64,000 bases of DNA from Psychrobacter celer. Its GTDB lineage: Bacteria; Pseudomonadota; Gammaproteobacteria; Pseudomonadales; Moraxellaceae. The position numbers were made by a program, and so were the translations under genes. The stretch's first letter is position 1. The number at the start of each line of letters is the position of its first letter. The stretch is taken from assembly GCF_016107555.1 (NCBI RefSeq), contig NZ_JABASU010000002.1:62001-126000 (forward strand), read 5' to 3'. This document shows positions 56,804 through 64,000 of this stretch, in pieces. A model generated the notes under the pieces. That model did no database searches. It saw only the letters and a list, made by a program, of their open reading frames with translations, and was not told where the DNA came from.

Positions 56804-57899
56804 ATGGAAATCAATCCGTATCAAGAAAAAATCAAAGACTTATCTGAGCGAGGACAGGATCTTCGGAGGTATCTTTGACTTCGATGGTAAGCAAGAGCGC
56901 CTAGAAGAAATCAATTTGGAATTAGAAAATCCCGAGCTATGGAACGATCCTGAGCGCGCGACCAAGATTAATAAAGAAAAAAGTCAGCTTGATGGTGTCA
57001 TCGACGTGGTGATATCGCTTGAGACTACCTTGGCAGATGCCTCTGCCATGCTCGAGCTGGCGGTCGAGGCAGAGGACGAGTCACTGCTAGCGGACGTGCA
57101 AAGCGAGCTAGATAGTGCCGAGACGCGTGTGGCGGACTTGGAGTTTCGCCGTATGTTTAGCGGCGAGATGGACCCAAACAACTGCTACTTAGACATTCAG
57201 TCGGGTAGTGGCGGTACCGAAGCACAAGACTGGGCCGAGATGCTGCTACGGATGTACACGCGTTGGGCGGAGTCACATGGCTTTAAGGTCGATGTCATCG
57301 AAGTGTCGTCTGGTAGTGTCGCTGGGATTAAATCAGCGACGATCGAGATCAAAGGCGACTATGCGTTTGGCTGGCTGCGTACCGAGATTGGTGTGCATCG
57401 CCTAGTGCGTAAGTCACCATTTGATAGCAACAATGGCCGTCATACGTCATTTGCCGCTGTTTTTGTTTCGCCTGAGATTGACGACAACGTCGAGATTGAT
57501 ATTAATCCGGCCGATCTGCGTATCGATACCTACCGCTCATCGGGCGCGGGTGGTCAGCACGTCAACACCACTGATTCTGCGGTGCGTATTACCCACGAGC
57601 CAACTGGCGTGGTGGTCACGTGCCAAAACGAGCGTAGCCAGCATGGCAACAAAGCCACTGCCATGAAAATGCTGCGCGCCAAGCTTTATGAGCTTGAGAT
57701 GCAAAAACGTATGGAAAAACAGCAAGCGGTCGAAGACAATAAGTCTGACGTCGGCTGGGGTAGTCAAATTCGCTCGTATGTGCTCGATGACTCACGTATC
57801 AAGGACTTGCGTACTGGCGTTGAGACGTTTAATACCAGCGCGGTACTCGATGGTGATCTCGATCAATTCATCGAAGCCAGCCTTAAAGCAGGACTGTAA
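56804..57899 (+). CDS. prfB: Peptide chain release factor 2 (programmed +1 frameshift)
   Basis: RF2 ends translation at TGA and TAA. The gene is read in two frames: codons 1-24 from ATG 56804 ([13 protein letters not shown]...) to CTT, then an in-frame TGA at 56876-56878, and a +1 shift onto GAC at 56877. Total product is about 364 residues. [15 protein letters not shown] contains the GGQ motif that triggers peptide release, and [10 protein letters not shown] contains SPF, the tripeptide that reads TGA. The frameshift makes RF2 limit its own synthesis. A single long ORF opening upstream of the ATG in the other frame is not the true start. Confidence 0.97.
56864..56879 (+). promoter_or_regulatory. 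RF2 frameshift site
   Basis: CGGAGG, three bases (TAT), then CTT TGA C. The Shine-Dalgarno-like GGAGG, its spacing and the slippery CTT before TGA-C match the known RF2 autoregulatory site, although the E. coli site has AGGGGG. Confidence 0.95.
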
Positions 57900-57942
57900 G
57901 GTTTATCAACACATTTTAAACACCATTACTTAAGGAAAATTT

Positions 57943-58227
57943 ATGCCAAGCGTAAATAGTTATTTTGACGATAAAGTCACGTCGATCGCCTTTCAGACAG
58001 CCACTCTGCCAGCGACTGTCGGCGTGATGGAAATTGGGGAGTATGAATTTGGCACCAGCGAATTTGAGACCATGAGTGTGGTGAGCGGCGCGTTGACCGT
58101 TAAACTGCCAGAAAGTAGCGAATGGCAGACCTTTGATGCTGGCGAGTCATTTACCGTTGAAGCCAATCAGAAGTTTGGCGTAAAAGTAGAGGTTGAGACC
58201 GCTTATTTATGTACTTATGGTAAATAA
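57943..58227 (+). CDS. ppnP: Pyrimidine/purine nucleoside phosphorylase PpnP
   Basis: A 94-residue single cupin protein (DUF1255, formerly YaiE). [14 protein letters not shown] and [22 protein letters not shown], then [19 protein letters not shown] and [15 protein letters not shown], follow the whole family length. PpnP phosphorolyses several nucleosides. AAGGAAA precedes the ATG. It follows prfB by 43 bp and ends at a strong terminator, so cotranscription with prfB is possible. Confidence 0.92.
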   Translation: MPSVNSYFDDKVTSIAFQTATLPATVGVMEIGEYEFGTSEFETMSVVSGALTVKLPESSEWQTFDAGESFTVEANQKFGVKVEVETAYLCTYGK

Positions 58228-58266
58228 AGCTTTTTAGATTTGTCGTCGTCATATTGACACTAGCCA

Positions 58267-58304
58267 TAAAAAACGCCAAGTATTAAATGCTTGGCGTTTT
58301 TTTT
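58267..58304 (+). terminator. Terminator after ppnP
   Basis: AAAAAACGCCAAG and CTTGGCGTTTTTT pair with a 9-nt loop and a long T run. Confidence 0.92.
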
Positions 58305-58419
58305 ATGGTAATTGGACGGCTATTTACACAGTATTACACTTTGCTTGTGGCAAACAAACAGCAAAAAAAACCGCCATTAATTATGCTAAAGCGTCTATTT
58401 TATCAATCGAGTATTTTTT

Positions 58420-59580
58420 ATGGCGAAGTTAGACCAGCAAACAACCCCGCAAGATGTACGCCATGATTATGAACATTTAGCACGCTTGGCAAACCTGCGT
58501 TATGTCAGCGACGATGAGCCTGGGTTTACCCGTCGGCGTTGGGGTCGCGGCTTTACCTATCGTGATGCGGCAGGCAAGACGGTAAAAGACAAAGCGCTGC
58601 GTCAGCGCTTTGATGCGCTGGTGATACCGCCGATGTGGTCAGAGGTGTGGATATGCCAAGACGAAAAAGGCCATCTGCAATCGACAGGCCGCGATGACAA
58701 AGCGCGCAAGCAGTACCTGTATCATCCGGAGTGGAACCGCGTGCGCGATCACGCCAAGTTTGCCGCGATGATAGGGTTTGCGACTGCGTTGCCCACGCTG
58801 CGCGAGCAAGTCGAAAAAGATCTAGAAGCTGCGCCGTTATCACGCGCCAATGTATTAGCCGCCGTGGTCAAGTTATTGGAAACTACCCTCATTCGTATCG
58901 GTAATAGTCGCTATGCAAAGATGAATAAAAGCTATGGGCTGAGTACGCTGCGCAGTAAGCACGTGAGCGAGACGGATAACGGTCTGGCGTTTGACTTTGT
59001 CGGCAAAAGTGCCAAAGAGCACCATATCGAGCTGCAAGACGAGCGCTTGATTGAAATTGTGCAAGCCTGTAGTGAGCTGCCAGGGTATCAGATTTTTAAA
59101 TATTTAGATGAAAATGGTGACAAGCAAGTTGTGGATAGCAGCGATGTCAATGACTACTTGCGCCGTCATCTGTGTGCGGCTACAGAGGCGCACAAACAGC
59201 CGAGCAGCGAGGACTTGATGGGTCTTGCATCGGGCAGATTGTACAGTGCAAAGGACTTTCGTACTTGGATGGCCAGTGTACTGGCAGCGAGCTATCTGTA
59301 TGATGAGTTGCAGACCTCGGCAGGCCGGACAATCTTAGCCAGCGCCCCTGCTAGCAAGGCGCGTCAGCAGCTGGTTACCGATATGGTGAAGAGCGTGGCC
59401 GAAGAGCTTGGCAATACGCCAGCGGTATGCCGTGCTTCTTATATTCATCCGATGCTTATCGAACGGTTTTTGGCAGGTCAGTTTTTTGAAACATACAAAC
59501 ACGCCCGACGTGGCCGTAGCAAAAAGCACCAAAGCTGTGAAGAAAAAGCGCTATTAAGCTGCCTGTGTACTTGGCAATAA
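58420..59580 (+). CDS. DNA topoisomerase IB (poxvirus type)
   Basis: A 386-residue type IB topoisomerase that relaxes supercoils through a 3'-phosphotyrosine. GFTRRRWGRGFTYRD starts the N-terminal domain. The catalytic core has IRIGNSRYAKMNKSYGLSTLRSKHV (catalytic Arg and Lys), GRLYSAKDFRTWMASVLA and CRASYIHPMLIERFL, where the Tyr of YIHP is the nucleophile. Bacterial members are of scattered occurrence and often thought to be horizontally acquired, but nothing here (flanks, base use) marks a recent transfer. It is a single gene. Confidence 0.92.
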   Translation: MAKLDQQTTPQDVRHDYEHLARLANLRYVSDDEPGFTRRRWGRGFTYRDAAGKTVKDKALRQRFDALVIPPMWSEVWICQDEKGHLQSTGRDDKARKQYLYHPEWNRVRDHAKFAAMIGFATALPTLREQVEKDLEAAPLSRANVLAAVVKLLETTLIRIGNSRYAKMNKSYGLSTLRSKHVSETDNGLAFDFVGKSAKEHHIELQDERLIEIVQACSELPGYQIFKYLDENGDKQVVDSSDVNDYLRRHLCAATEAHKQPSSEDLMGLASGRLYSAKDFRTWMASVLAASYLYDELQTSAGRTILASAPASKARQQLVTDMVKSVAEELGNTPAVCRASYIHPMLIERFLAGQFFETYKHARRGRSKKHQSCEEKALLSCLCTWQ

Positions 59581-59800
59581 CTTGTGGGCTTAGCAATGAG
59601 ACGTTATGTCGCATAAGCCTGCCATGGCGATGAGATGATAAGTCATATGCAATTGCGCTGAACGGTCATGACTATATAGAAACTAAATAGATAAAAACTA
59701 CGTAGAAAGAATAATACCAGCAGAAAAAAATAATATAAAAATGATACGTTATGTATTGAAATAATAAGTAAAATGCGTTACTAATAGCGTATAGACAATA

Positions 59801-59830
59801 AAAACCGCCCATAGGATAGGGCGGTTTTAC
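59801..59830 (+). terminator. Terminator in the gap after topoisomerase IB
   Basis: AAAACCGCCC and GGGCGGTTTT form a perfect 10-bp stem with an 8-nt loop. It lies 220 bp past the gene in AT-rich sequence that holds no gene. Confidence 0.8.
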
Positions 59831-59935
59831 AAGTGAGACAGTGGTGTTTTGATTCACGAGCATTTTGATCCATGATGTCATGCGCCGCTGTTGTCACTTG
59901 TCATCAATGACCTGCAAGTGCTAAAGGATTGGCTT

Positions 59936-61633
59936 ATGACTACCTCATCGACCCCCACGACAACTCACACCGATACGCGCCCACACTACCGCGATTATTA
60001 TCAAAACTTTAATATCAATAACTTATTGACCGAAATATATGGCGAGCATCTGGACGACCAGCGAAATGCTTACATGGCCTGCTGCGGGCGCCATGTGCGT
60101 GATGGGCGGGGTGAGCATCTCGCACTCGTACACGAAGACACAGCAGGCAACGTCACGCGCCTAAGCTTCGCTGAGCTTGATAAGGCCAGTGGTCACGTTG
60201 CCAACCTGCTCCAGTCATATGGTGTGCAAGCTGGCGATCAAGTGGCGACCATGCTGCCGCGCACACCTGAGCTGCTGACTATTGTATTGGCGACATGGCG
60301 TATTGGTGCCGTGTATCAGCCGTTATTTACCGCTTTTGGCTATGAGTCGATCAAATACCGTATGGATAAGGCCAATACCAAAGTGGTATTTACCAACCTT
60401 GAGAACCGCGGCAAGTTTGAGGATTTGGCTGAACAAACCAAAATGGTCTTGGTGGGCGGCAATGATAGCCAGCAGGACCATGGCTGGGGTGACGATCGTT
60501 ATGAGGAGGTGGTAGCAGCGCAGTCATCTACGGCGGCGCCTGTGCTCTTGGATACAGATGCGCCATTTTTGCAGATGTTTACTTCTGGGACCGTCGGTAA
60601 ATCTAAGGGCGTCAGCGTTCCTCTCAGCGCGCTCTCGGCTTTTTATCTATATATGCGTTATGCCATCGATTTGCGCGCCGATGATAATTACTGGAATATG
60701 GCCGATCCTGGCTGGGCCTATGGGTTGTATTATGCCATTACAGGGCCGTTGCTGATGGGCATCACCACCCATTTTAATGAGTCAGGATTTGATGCAGAAA
60801 ACACGCGCGACTTTATGGCGCGTCATAAGATTACCAATTTGGCCTCCTCGCCCACTGCCTTTCGTATGATGAAATCCAGCGGCGTGTTTGAGCGGGCGCA
60901 TGATGATAGCGATGCCGCGCTATCCCTACGCTGCGCCAACTCGGCAGGCGAGACCCTAAATACCGAGGTCGTCAACTGGGTGGAGACTTATCTAAACTGC
61001 AAAGTCTGTGACCAATATGGACAAACTGAGACGGGAATGACGTGCTGCGAGCACCATGCTTTGACCCATGAGTGTCCTGTCGGCTCAATGGGTATGGCGC
61101 TTCCAGGGCATACCCTCGTCGTGTTGGATGATGACATGAATGTCTTGCCTGATGGTGAGCAAGGCCAGCTGGCGGTGGTGGTCAGTCAGTCGCCCGCGTT
61201 TTATTTCCGTGGTTATAGCTGGAATGAAAAAGACGCCTTTGTCGGTGATTACTACCTAACAGGCGATGTGGTCGAACGTCATAGTGACGGTAGCTATTGG
61301 TTCTCAGGGCGTGATGATGACATCATCATCACCGCAGGCTACCGTGTGGGGCCGACTGATGTCGAAAACACCGTACTGGAGCATGATGCGGTGGCAGAGT
61401 CGGCGGCCGTCGGCGTACCTGATGAAGTGCGCGGTCATACCATCAAGTCGTATGTGGTGCTAAAGGACGGCATCGAAGGCTCAGATGAGCTGGCCAAAGA
61501 AATACAAGCCCTGGTACGCAAGCGTCTATCGACACACGCCTATCCGCGTGACGTTGAGTTTGTGGCAGCATTGCCCAAGACCCCAAGTGGCAAGATTCAG
61601 CGCTTTTTGCTGCGCAGTTTGTCTGCGGCATAA
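59936..61633 (+). CDS. AMP-binding acyl-CoA synthetase
   Basis: A 565-residue member of the adenylate-forming superfamily that activates a carboxylic acid to acyl-CoA. MFTSGTVGKSKGV is the phosphate-binding P-loop (A3), DQYGQTETGM is the A5 region, YWFSGRDDDIIITAGYRVGPTDVE contains A7-A8 and KTPSGKIQRFLLR contains the catalytic A10 Lys. It is closest in pattern to medium-chain or acetyl/propionyl-type synthetases; the acid is unknown. I use ATG 59936 with AAAGGA seven bases upstream. The HSD10-like dehydrogenase follows 180 bp on, hinting at fatty or branched acid catabolism. Confidence 0.88.
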   Translation: MTTSSTPTTTHTDTRPHYRDYYQNFNINNLLTEIYGEHLDDQRNAYMACCGRHVRDGRGEHLALVHEDTAGNVTRLSFAELDKASGHVANLLQSYGVQAGDQVATMLPRTPELLTIVLATWRIGAVYQPLFTAFGYESIKYRMDKANTKVVFTNLENRGKFEDLAEQTKMVLVGGNDSQQDHGWGDDRYEEVVAAQSSTAAPVLLDTDAPFLQMFTSGTVGKSKGVSVPLSALSAFYLYMRYAIDLRADDNYWNMADPGWAYGLYYAITGPLLMGITTHFNESGFDAENTRDFMARHKITNLASSPTAFRMMKSSGVFERAHDDSDAALSLRCANSAGETLNTEVVNWVETYLNCKVCDQYGQTETGMTCCEHHALTHECPVGSMGMALPGHTLVVLDDDMNVLPDGEQGQLAVVVSQSPAFYFRGYSWNEKDAFVGDYYLTGDVVERHSDGSYWFSGRDDDIIITAGYRVGPTDVENTVLEHDAVAESAAVGVPDEVRGHTIKSYVVLKDGIEGSDELAKEIQALVRKRLSTHAYPRDVEFVAALPKTPSGKIQRFLLRSLSAA

Positions 61634-61812
61634 GCCAAGAAAAACGCGACGATATCAAGACGCGGCCATATTATGGGCGACTGTACGTCAGTCGCTGCCT
61701 TATTGGCCATGTTAGCTTAAGATGAGCAATGCATCATGCATTGTCTCAAATATTTTTCCGTACACTATAAAGACTACATGCAAAGAATACCTGACAAATA
61801 AAAGGAAGGATT

Positions 61813-62589
61813 ATGCAAATTGAAAAACACAGCTTTTTGGTAACGGGCGGTGCATCAGGCCTTGGCGAAGCCGTGGTACGGGCGATCGTCGCTCAAGGCG
61901 GCAAGGTGGTCATCGCCGATTTAAATGAATCGGCAGGACAAGCACTGACTGATGAGCTAGGCGCAAATAGCCGTTTTGTACGCTGTGATATCACCAGTGG
62001 CGAGGATGTGCAAGCAGCAGTAGACATCGCCGAACGAGCCTTTGGCGGTCTGCAAGGCTCTATCAACTGTGCGGGCATTGCGGTGGTACAAAAGCTACTC
62101 GATCGTGAAAACCAACCTGCCGATCTAGAGGCGTTTAGCCGCGGGGTTCATATCAATCTCGTGGGGTCTTTTAACGTCGCACGTTTGGTAGCGGCTAGCA
62201 TTGCTAAGCGTGTGGCAGCTGGCGCTTACGCATCAAACGCAGACAACGGTATTATCATCAATACCGCCTCTATCGCCGCCTTTGATGGACAAGTTGGGCA
62301 AGCCAGCTATTCATCATCAAAAGCTGGGGTGGTCGGGCTGACCTTGCCGCTTGCACGCGAGCTGTCGCGCCACGGCATCAGAGTCATGACCATCGCGCCT
62401 GGTGTGTTTGCCACACCGATGATGGACACCATTCCCGAAAAGGCGCGCGAACAGTTAGAAGCAGGTGTGCCGTATCCTAAGCGTTTGGGTGCTCCAAACG
62501 AGTTTGCCAAATTGGTCACGCATATCATTGATAACGCCTACCTAAACGGCGAAGTGATACGCTTAGATGGCGCGATTCGTATGGTCTGA
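61813..62589 (+). CDS. Short-chain dehydrogenase, 3-hydroxyacyl-CoA dehydrogenase type II (HSD10-like)
   Basis: A 258-residue SDR. TGGASGLGEAVVR is the NAD-binding TGxxxGxG motif, INCAGIAVVQK is the NAG stretch, and YSSSKAGVVGL has the catalytic YxxxK. The late stretch APGVFATPMMDTIPEKAREQLEAGVPYPKRLG is a hallmark of the HSD17B10-like 3-hydroxyacyl-CoA/3-hydroxy-2-methylbutyryl-CoA dehydrogenases. GGAAGGA precedes the ATG. It and the upstream acyl-CoA synthetase fit one catabolic unit, although a small hairpin (GCGACTG/CAGTCGC, 61677-61695) lies between. Confidence 0.9.
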   Translation: MQIEKHSFLVTGGASGLGEAVVRAIVAQGGKVVIADLNESAGQALTDELGANSRFVRCDITSGEDVQAAVDIAERAFGGLQGSINCAGIAVVQKLLDRENQPADLEAFSRGVHINLVGSFNVARLVAASIAKRVAAGAYASNADNGIIINTASIAAFDGQVGQASYSSSKAGVVGLTLPLARELSRHGIRVMTIAPGVFATPMMDTIPEKAREQLEAGVPYPKRLGAPNEFAKLVTHIIDNAYLNGEVIRLDGAIRMV

Positions 62590-62685
62590 TCGCTTAGCTC
62601 TTTTTCTATTCATAACTTCTGTACAAACCTTGGCATAGAGATCTGTTATCTTGTGACTAAGCTCACTTAATAAGAAGCAATTTCT

Positions 62686-63255
62686 ATGTCACTTTCTCGC
62701 CTGTCATCTCGCAAAACCAAACCCTTCTCTTTGGCTACTCTGACGCTGATAGTCGTTAGTATGATAAGTGTGAGCGCGCTGGCCTTGGCCAAAAATAGCA
62801 GCAAGCACAATCAAGCTATCCATACAGATGTCACTATCGATAAAGTCTATGTCGATAAGTCCGAGCGGGTATTAAAGCTATTAAGTGGCGATCGAGTAAT
62901 CAAAACTTATCACATTGCTTTAGGGGATAGCCCAGTGGGACATAAGCGCCAAGAAGGCGACGAGCGCACACCGACAGGGAGTTATATTCTTGATTATAAA
63001 AACGAAAACTCTAACTACTATCGCTCCATCCACGTCAGTTATCCTAACGCCGCTGATAAAGCCCAAGCCAAAAAACGCGGGGTCAGTGCGGGTGGTGATA
63101 TTATGATTCATGGACAAAAAAACGGCCTTGGTCATCTGGCGGCTATTATGCAGCAGCGTGATTGGACGGATGGATGTATTGCGGTGACTAATGATGAGAT
63201 GGATGAGATTATGAGCGTATACAAAGCAGGAATGCCGATTGAAATTGTAGAATAG
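62686..63255 (+). CDS. L,D-transpeptidase family (YkuD domain) protein
   Basis: A 189-residue protein with an N-terminal signal or anchor segment (FSLATLTLIVVSMISVSALALA) and a YkuD domain. IMIHGQKNG and DWTDGCIAVTNDEMDEI give the catalytic His and Cys pattern HGx..SxGC(I)xx, here TDGCIAV. Such enzymes crosslink peptidoglycan 3-3 or attach proteins to it in the periplasm; some are amidases or murein hydrolases. AAGAAG precedes the ATG. It is a single gene with its own terminator. Confidence 0.9.
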   Translation: MSLSRLSSRKTKPFSLATLTLIVVSMISVSALALAKNSSKHNQAIHTDVTIDKVYVDKSERVLKLLSGDRVIKTYHIALGDSPVGHKRQEGDERTPTGSYILDYKNENSNYYRSIHVSYPNAADKAQAKKRGVSAGGDIMIHGQKNGLGHLAAIMQQRDWTDGCIAVTNDEMDEIMSVYKAGMPIEIVE

Positions 63256-63290
63256 CTTAGCTTTTTTTATCGTCTCATCAGCTCATTATA

Positions 63291-63338
63291 CTAATAAAAA
63301 AGCGTTTGTTCTGGATAGGGCAAGCGCTTTTTTATTAG
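63291..63338 (+). terminator. Terminator of the L,D-transpeptidase gene
   Basis: CTAATAAAAAAGCG and CGCTTTTTTATTAG pair, with a T run on either strand. Confidence 0.88.
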
Positions 63339-63460
63339 CAATAAACTCTTATTTAGGTACTGATTTTTCTGTGAAAATTCTTGAAATAGCACTGATAAAT
63401 ACTTATTAATAAACTAGTCTTTATATCATTGCTAATAGTAAGGTTTTTTATTGTTTTTCG

Positions 63461-63489
63461 CTTGAAATGACTGTCACTATACCTTATAT
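63461..63489 (+). promoter_or_regulatory. Predicted heat-shock (sigma-32) promoter of clpB
   Basis: CTTGAAA at 63461-63467, a 14-base spacer, then CCTTATAT at 63482-63489. These fit the sigma-32 pattern CTTGAAA-N(11-16)-CCCCATnT; the -35 is exact. The start codon is about 80 bases on. Confidence 0.6.
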
Positions 63490-63569
63490 AGATAGCAACC
63501 AAAGGCAAACGGGCTAACCTAATACTTATAAAAGCCTGTTGCCATGATAAATTATCAAAGGATAACAAT

Positions 63570-64000
63570 ATGAGATTTGAGAAATTTACCCAAAAGTTGC
63601 AATCTGCAATACAAGAAGCGCAAAGCTTAGCGTTAGGACATGATCACACAGGCATAGACCCTGTGCATCTGCTTGCTGTACTGCTACAAGATGAGTCAAA
63701 CATCGCGATCTGTCAGCAGGCCGGCGCATCCATTCCGGCGCTAAAAAATGGCGTGGCCAAAGCGCTCGATAATCAAGCGACAATTAGCGAGCCGACAGGT
63801 GATGTCAACCTAAATCCAAACTCAGTGAAGATTTTAAACCTAGCCGATCGCCAAGCGCAGAAGGTAGGTGATGAATTTATTGCCACTGAATGGGTGCTAT
63901 TGGCACTTGCTGAACAAGGCGAGACCAAAAAAATCTTTGAAAGTGCAGGCGTGACAGCCAGTCAGTTAAAGGCTGTGATCGAAAAATTACGTGGAGACGA
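63570..64000 (+). CDS. clpB: Chaperone ClpB, N-terminal part (runs off the window)
   Basis: ClpB is an AAA+ disaggregase that works with DnaK to rescue aggregated proteins. Only the first ~143 residues are here. MRFEKFTQKLQSAIQEAQSLALGHDHTGIDPVHLLAVLLQ and NSVKILNLADRQAQKVGDEFIATEWVLLALAE are the two Clp N repeats of the ClpB N-terminal domain. AAAGGAT lies before the ATG. The nucleotide-binding domains lie beyond the window. A heat-shock-type promoter is upstream. Confidence 0.94.
   Translation, partial: MRFEKFTQKLQSAIQEAQSLALGHDHTGIDPVHLLAVLLQDESNIAICQQAGASIPALKNGVAKALDNQATISEPTGDVNLNPNSVKILNLADRQAQKVGDEFIATEWVLLALAEQGETKKIFESAGVTASQLKAVIEKLRGD

Noticed and set aside
56625..56876. A continuous frame entering prfB from 56625
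   Set aside because: It overlaps the HAD gene in another frame; the true RF2 N-terminus ([13 protein letters not shown]) is in the frame before the programmed shift.
58420..59580. Topoisomerase IB as a recent foreign island
   Set aside because: The family is patchily distributed, but there are no flanking repeats, integrase or base-composition break here.

Overview
The window reads as chromosome of a psychrotolerant gammaproteobacterium of the Moraxellaceae, most likely Psychrobacter. This is inferred from the overall look of the proteins, carA-carB-greA order, a YcgL protein and short GGGCGTGTTGAAC-type inverted repeats between genes. I could not run a search, so the genus is a judgement. 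I see no rRNA, tRNA, phage, plasmid, CRISPR array or intact insertion sequence. Nearly everything is housekeeping or catabolic sequence; the accessory signals are small repeats, one deletion scar and one tandem-repeat protein tail.

Layout. 1-8 kb: the 3' part of comEC, an S49 (SppA-type) peptidase, an alpha/beta hydrolase, a CPBP membrane protease, dusA and an MFS transporter. 8-15 kb: a 267-bp MITE-like element, a phospholipase-D-like lipoprotein, metZ, ybaB-recR, rnd and a lipase-like hydrolase. 15-22 kb: the glycine cleavage genes on the minus strand (gcvT, gcvH, a nitroreductase, gcvP), led by a tandem glycine riboswitch with unusually long arms. 22-29 kb: ycgL, a small membrane protein, a MoxR-type ATPase with its VWA partner, hmp under a perfect NsrR-type palindrome, and an FAD oxidoreductase. 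29-32 kb: a DUF2233 lipoprotein and an FMN-binding glutamate-synthase-like enzyme.

32-43.5 kb is a catabolic island. Two IclR regulators flank and face a glutaryl-CoA dehydrogenase, a CaiB-type CoA transferase, a semialdehyde dehydrogenase and an omega-aminotransferase, followed by an APC permease. Together they would convert 5-aminovalerate (from lysine) through glutarate semialdehyde, glutarate and glutaryl-CoA to crotonyl-CoA; the dehydrogenase and aminotransferase could also handle GABA. Next to it lie an aldehyde dehydrogenase and a puuD-like hydrolase. Both have lost their 5' parts and are joined head to head by what looks like a single deletion; a PuuR-type regulator survives intact.

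43.5-64 kb: a glycosyltransferase whose C-terminus is eight 15-bp repeats, the TIGR03915/radical-SAM pair, a secreted DUF11-like protein, greA, carB, carA, a gamma carbonic anhydrase, a HAD phosphatase, prfB with its programmed +1 frameshift, ppnP, topoisomerase IB, an acyl-CoA synthetase, an HSD10-like dehydrogenase, an L,D-transpeptidase and the start of clpB with a heat-shock-type promoter. I found no clearly new multi-gene system. The best leads are the enlarged riboswitch, the deletion scar, the repeat-length-variable glycosyltransferase tail and the MITE families.
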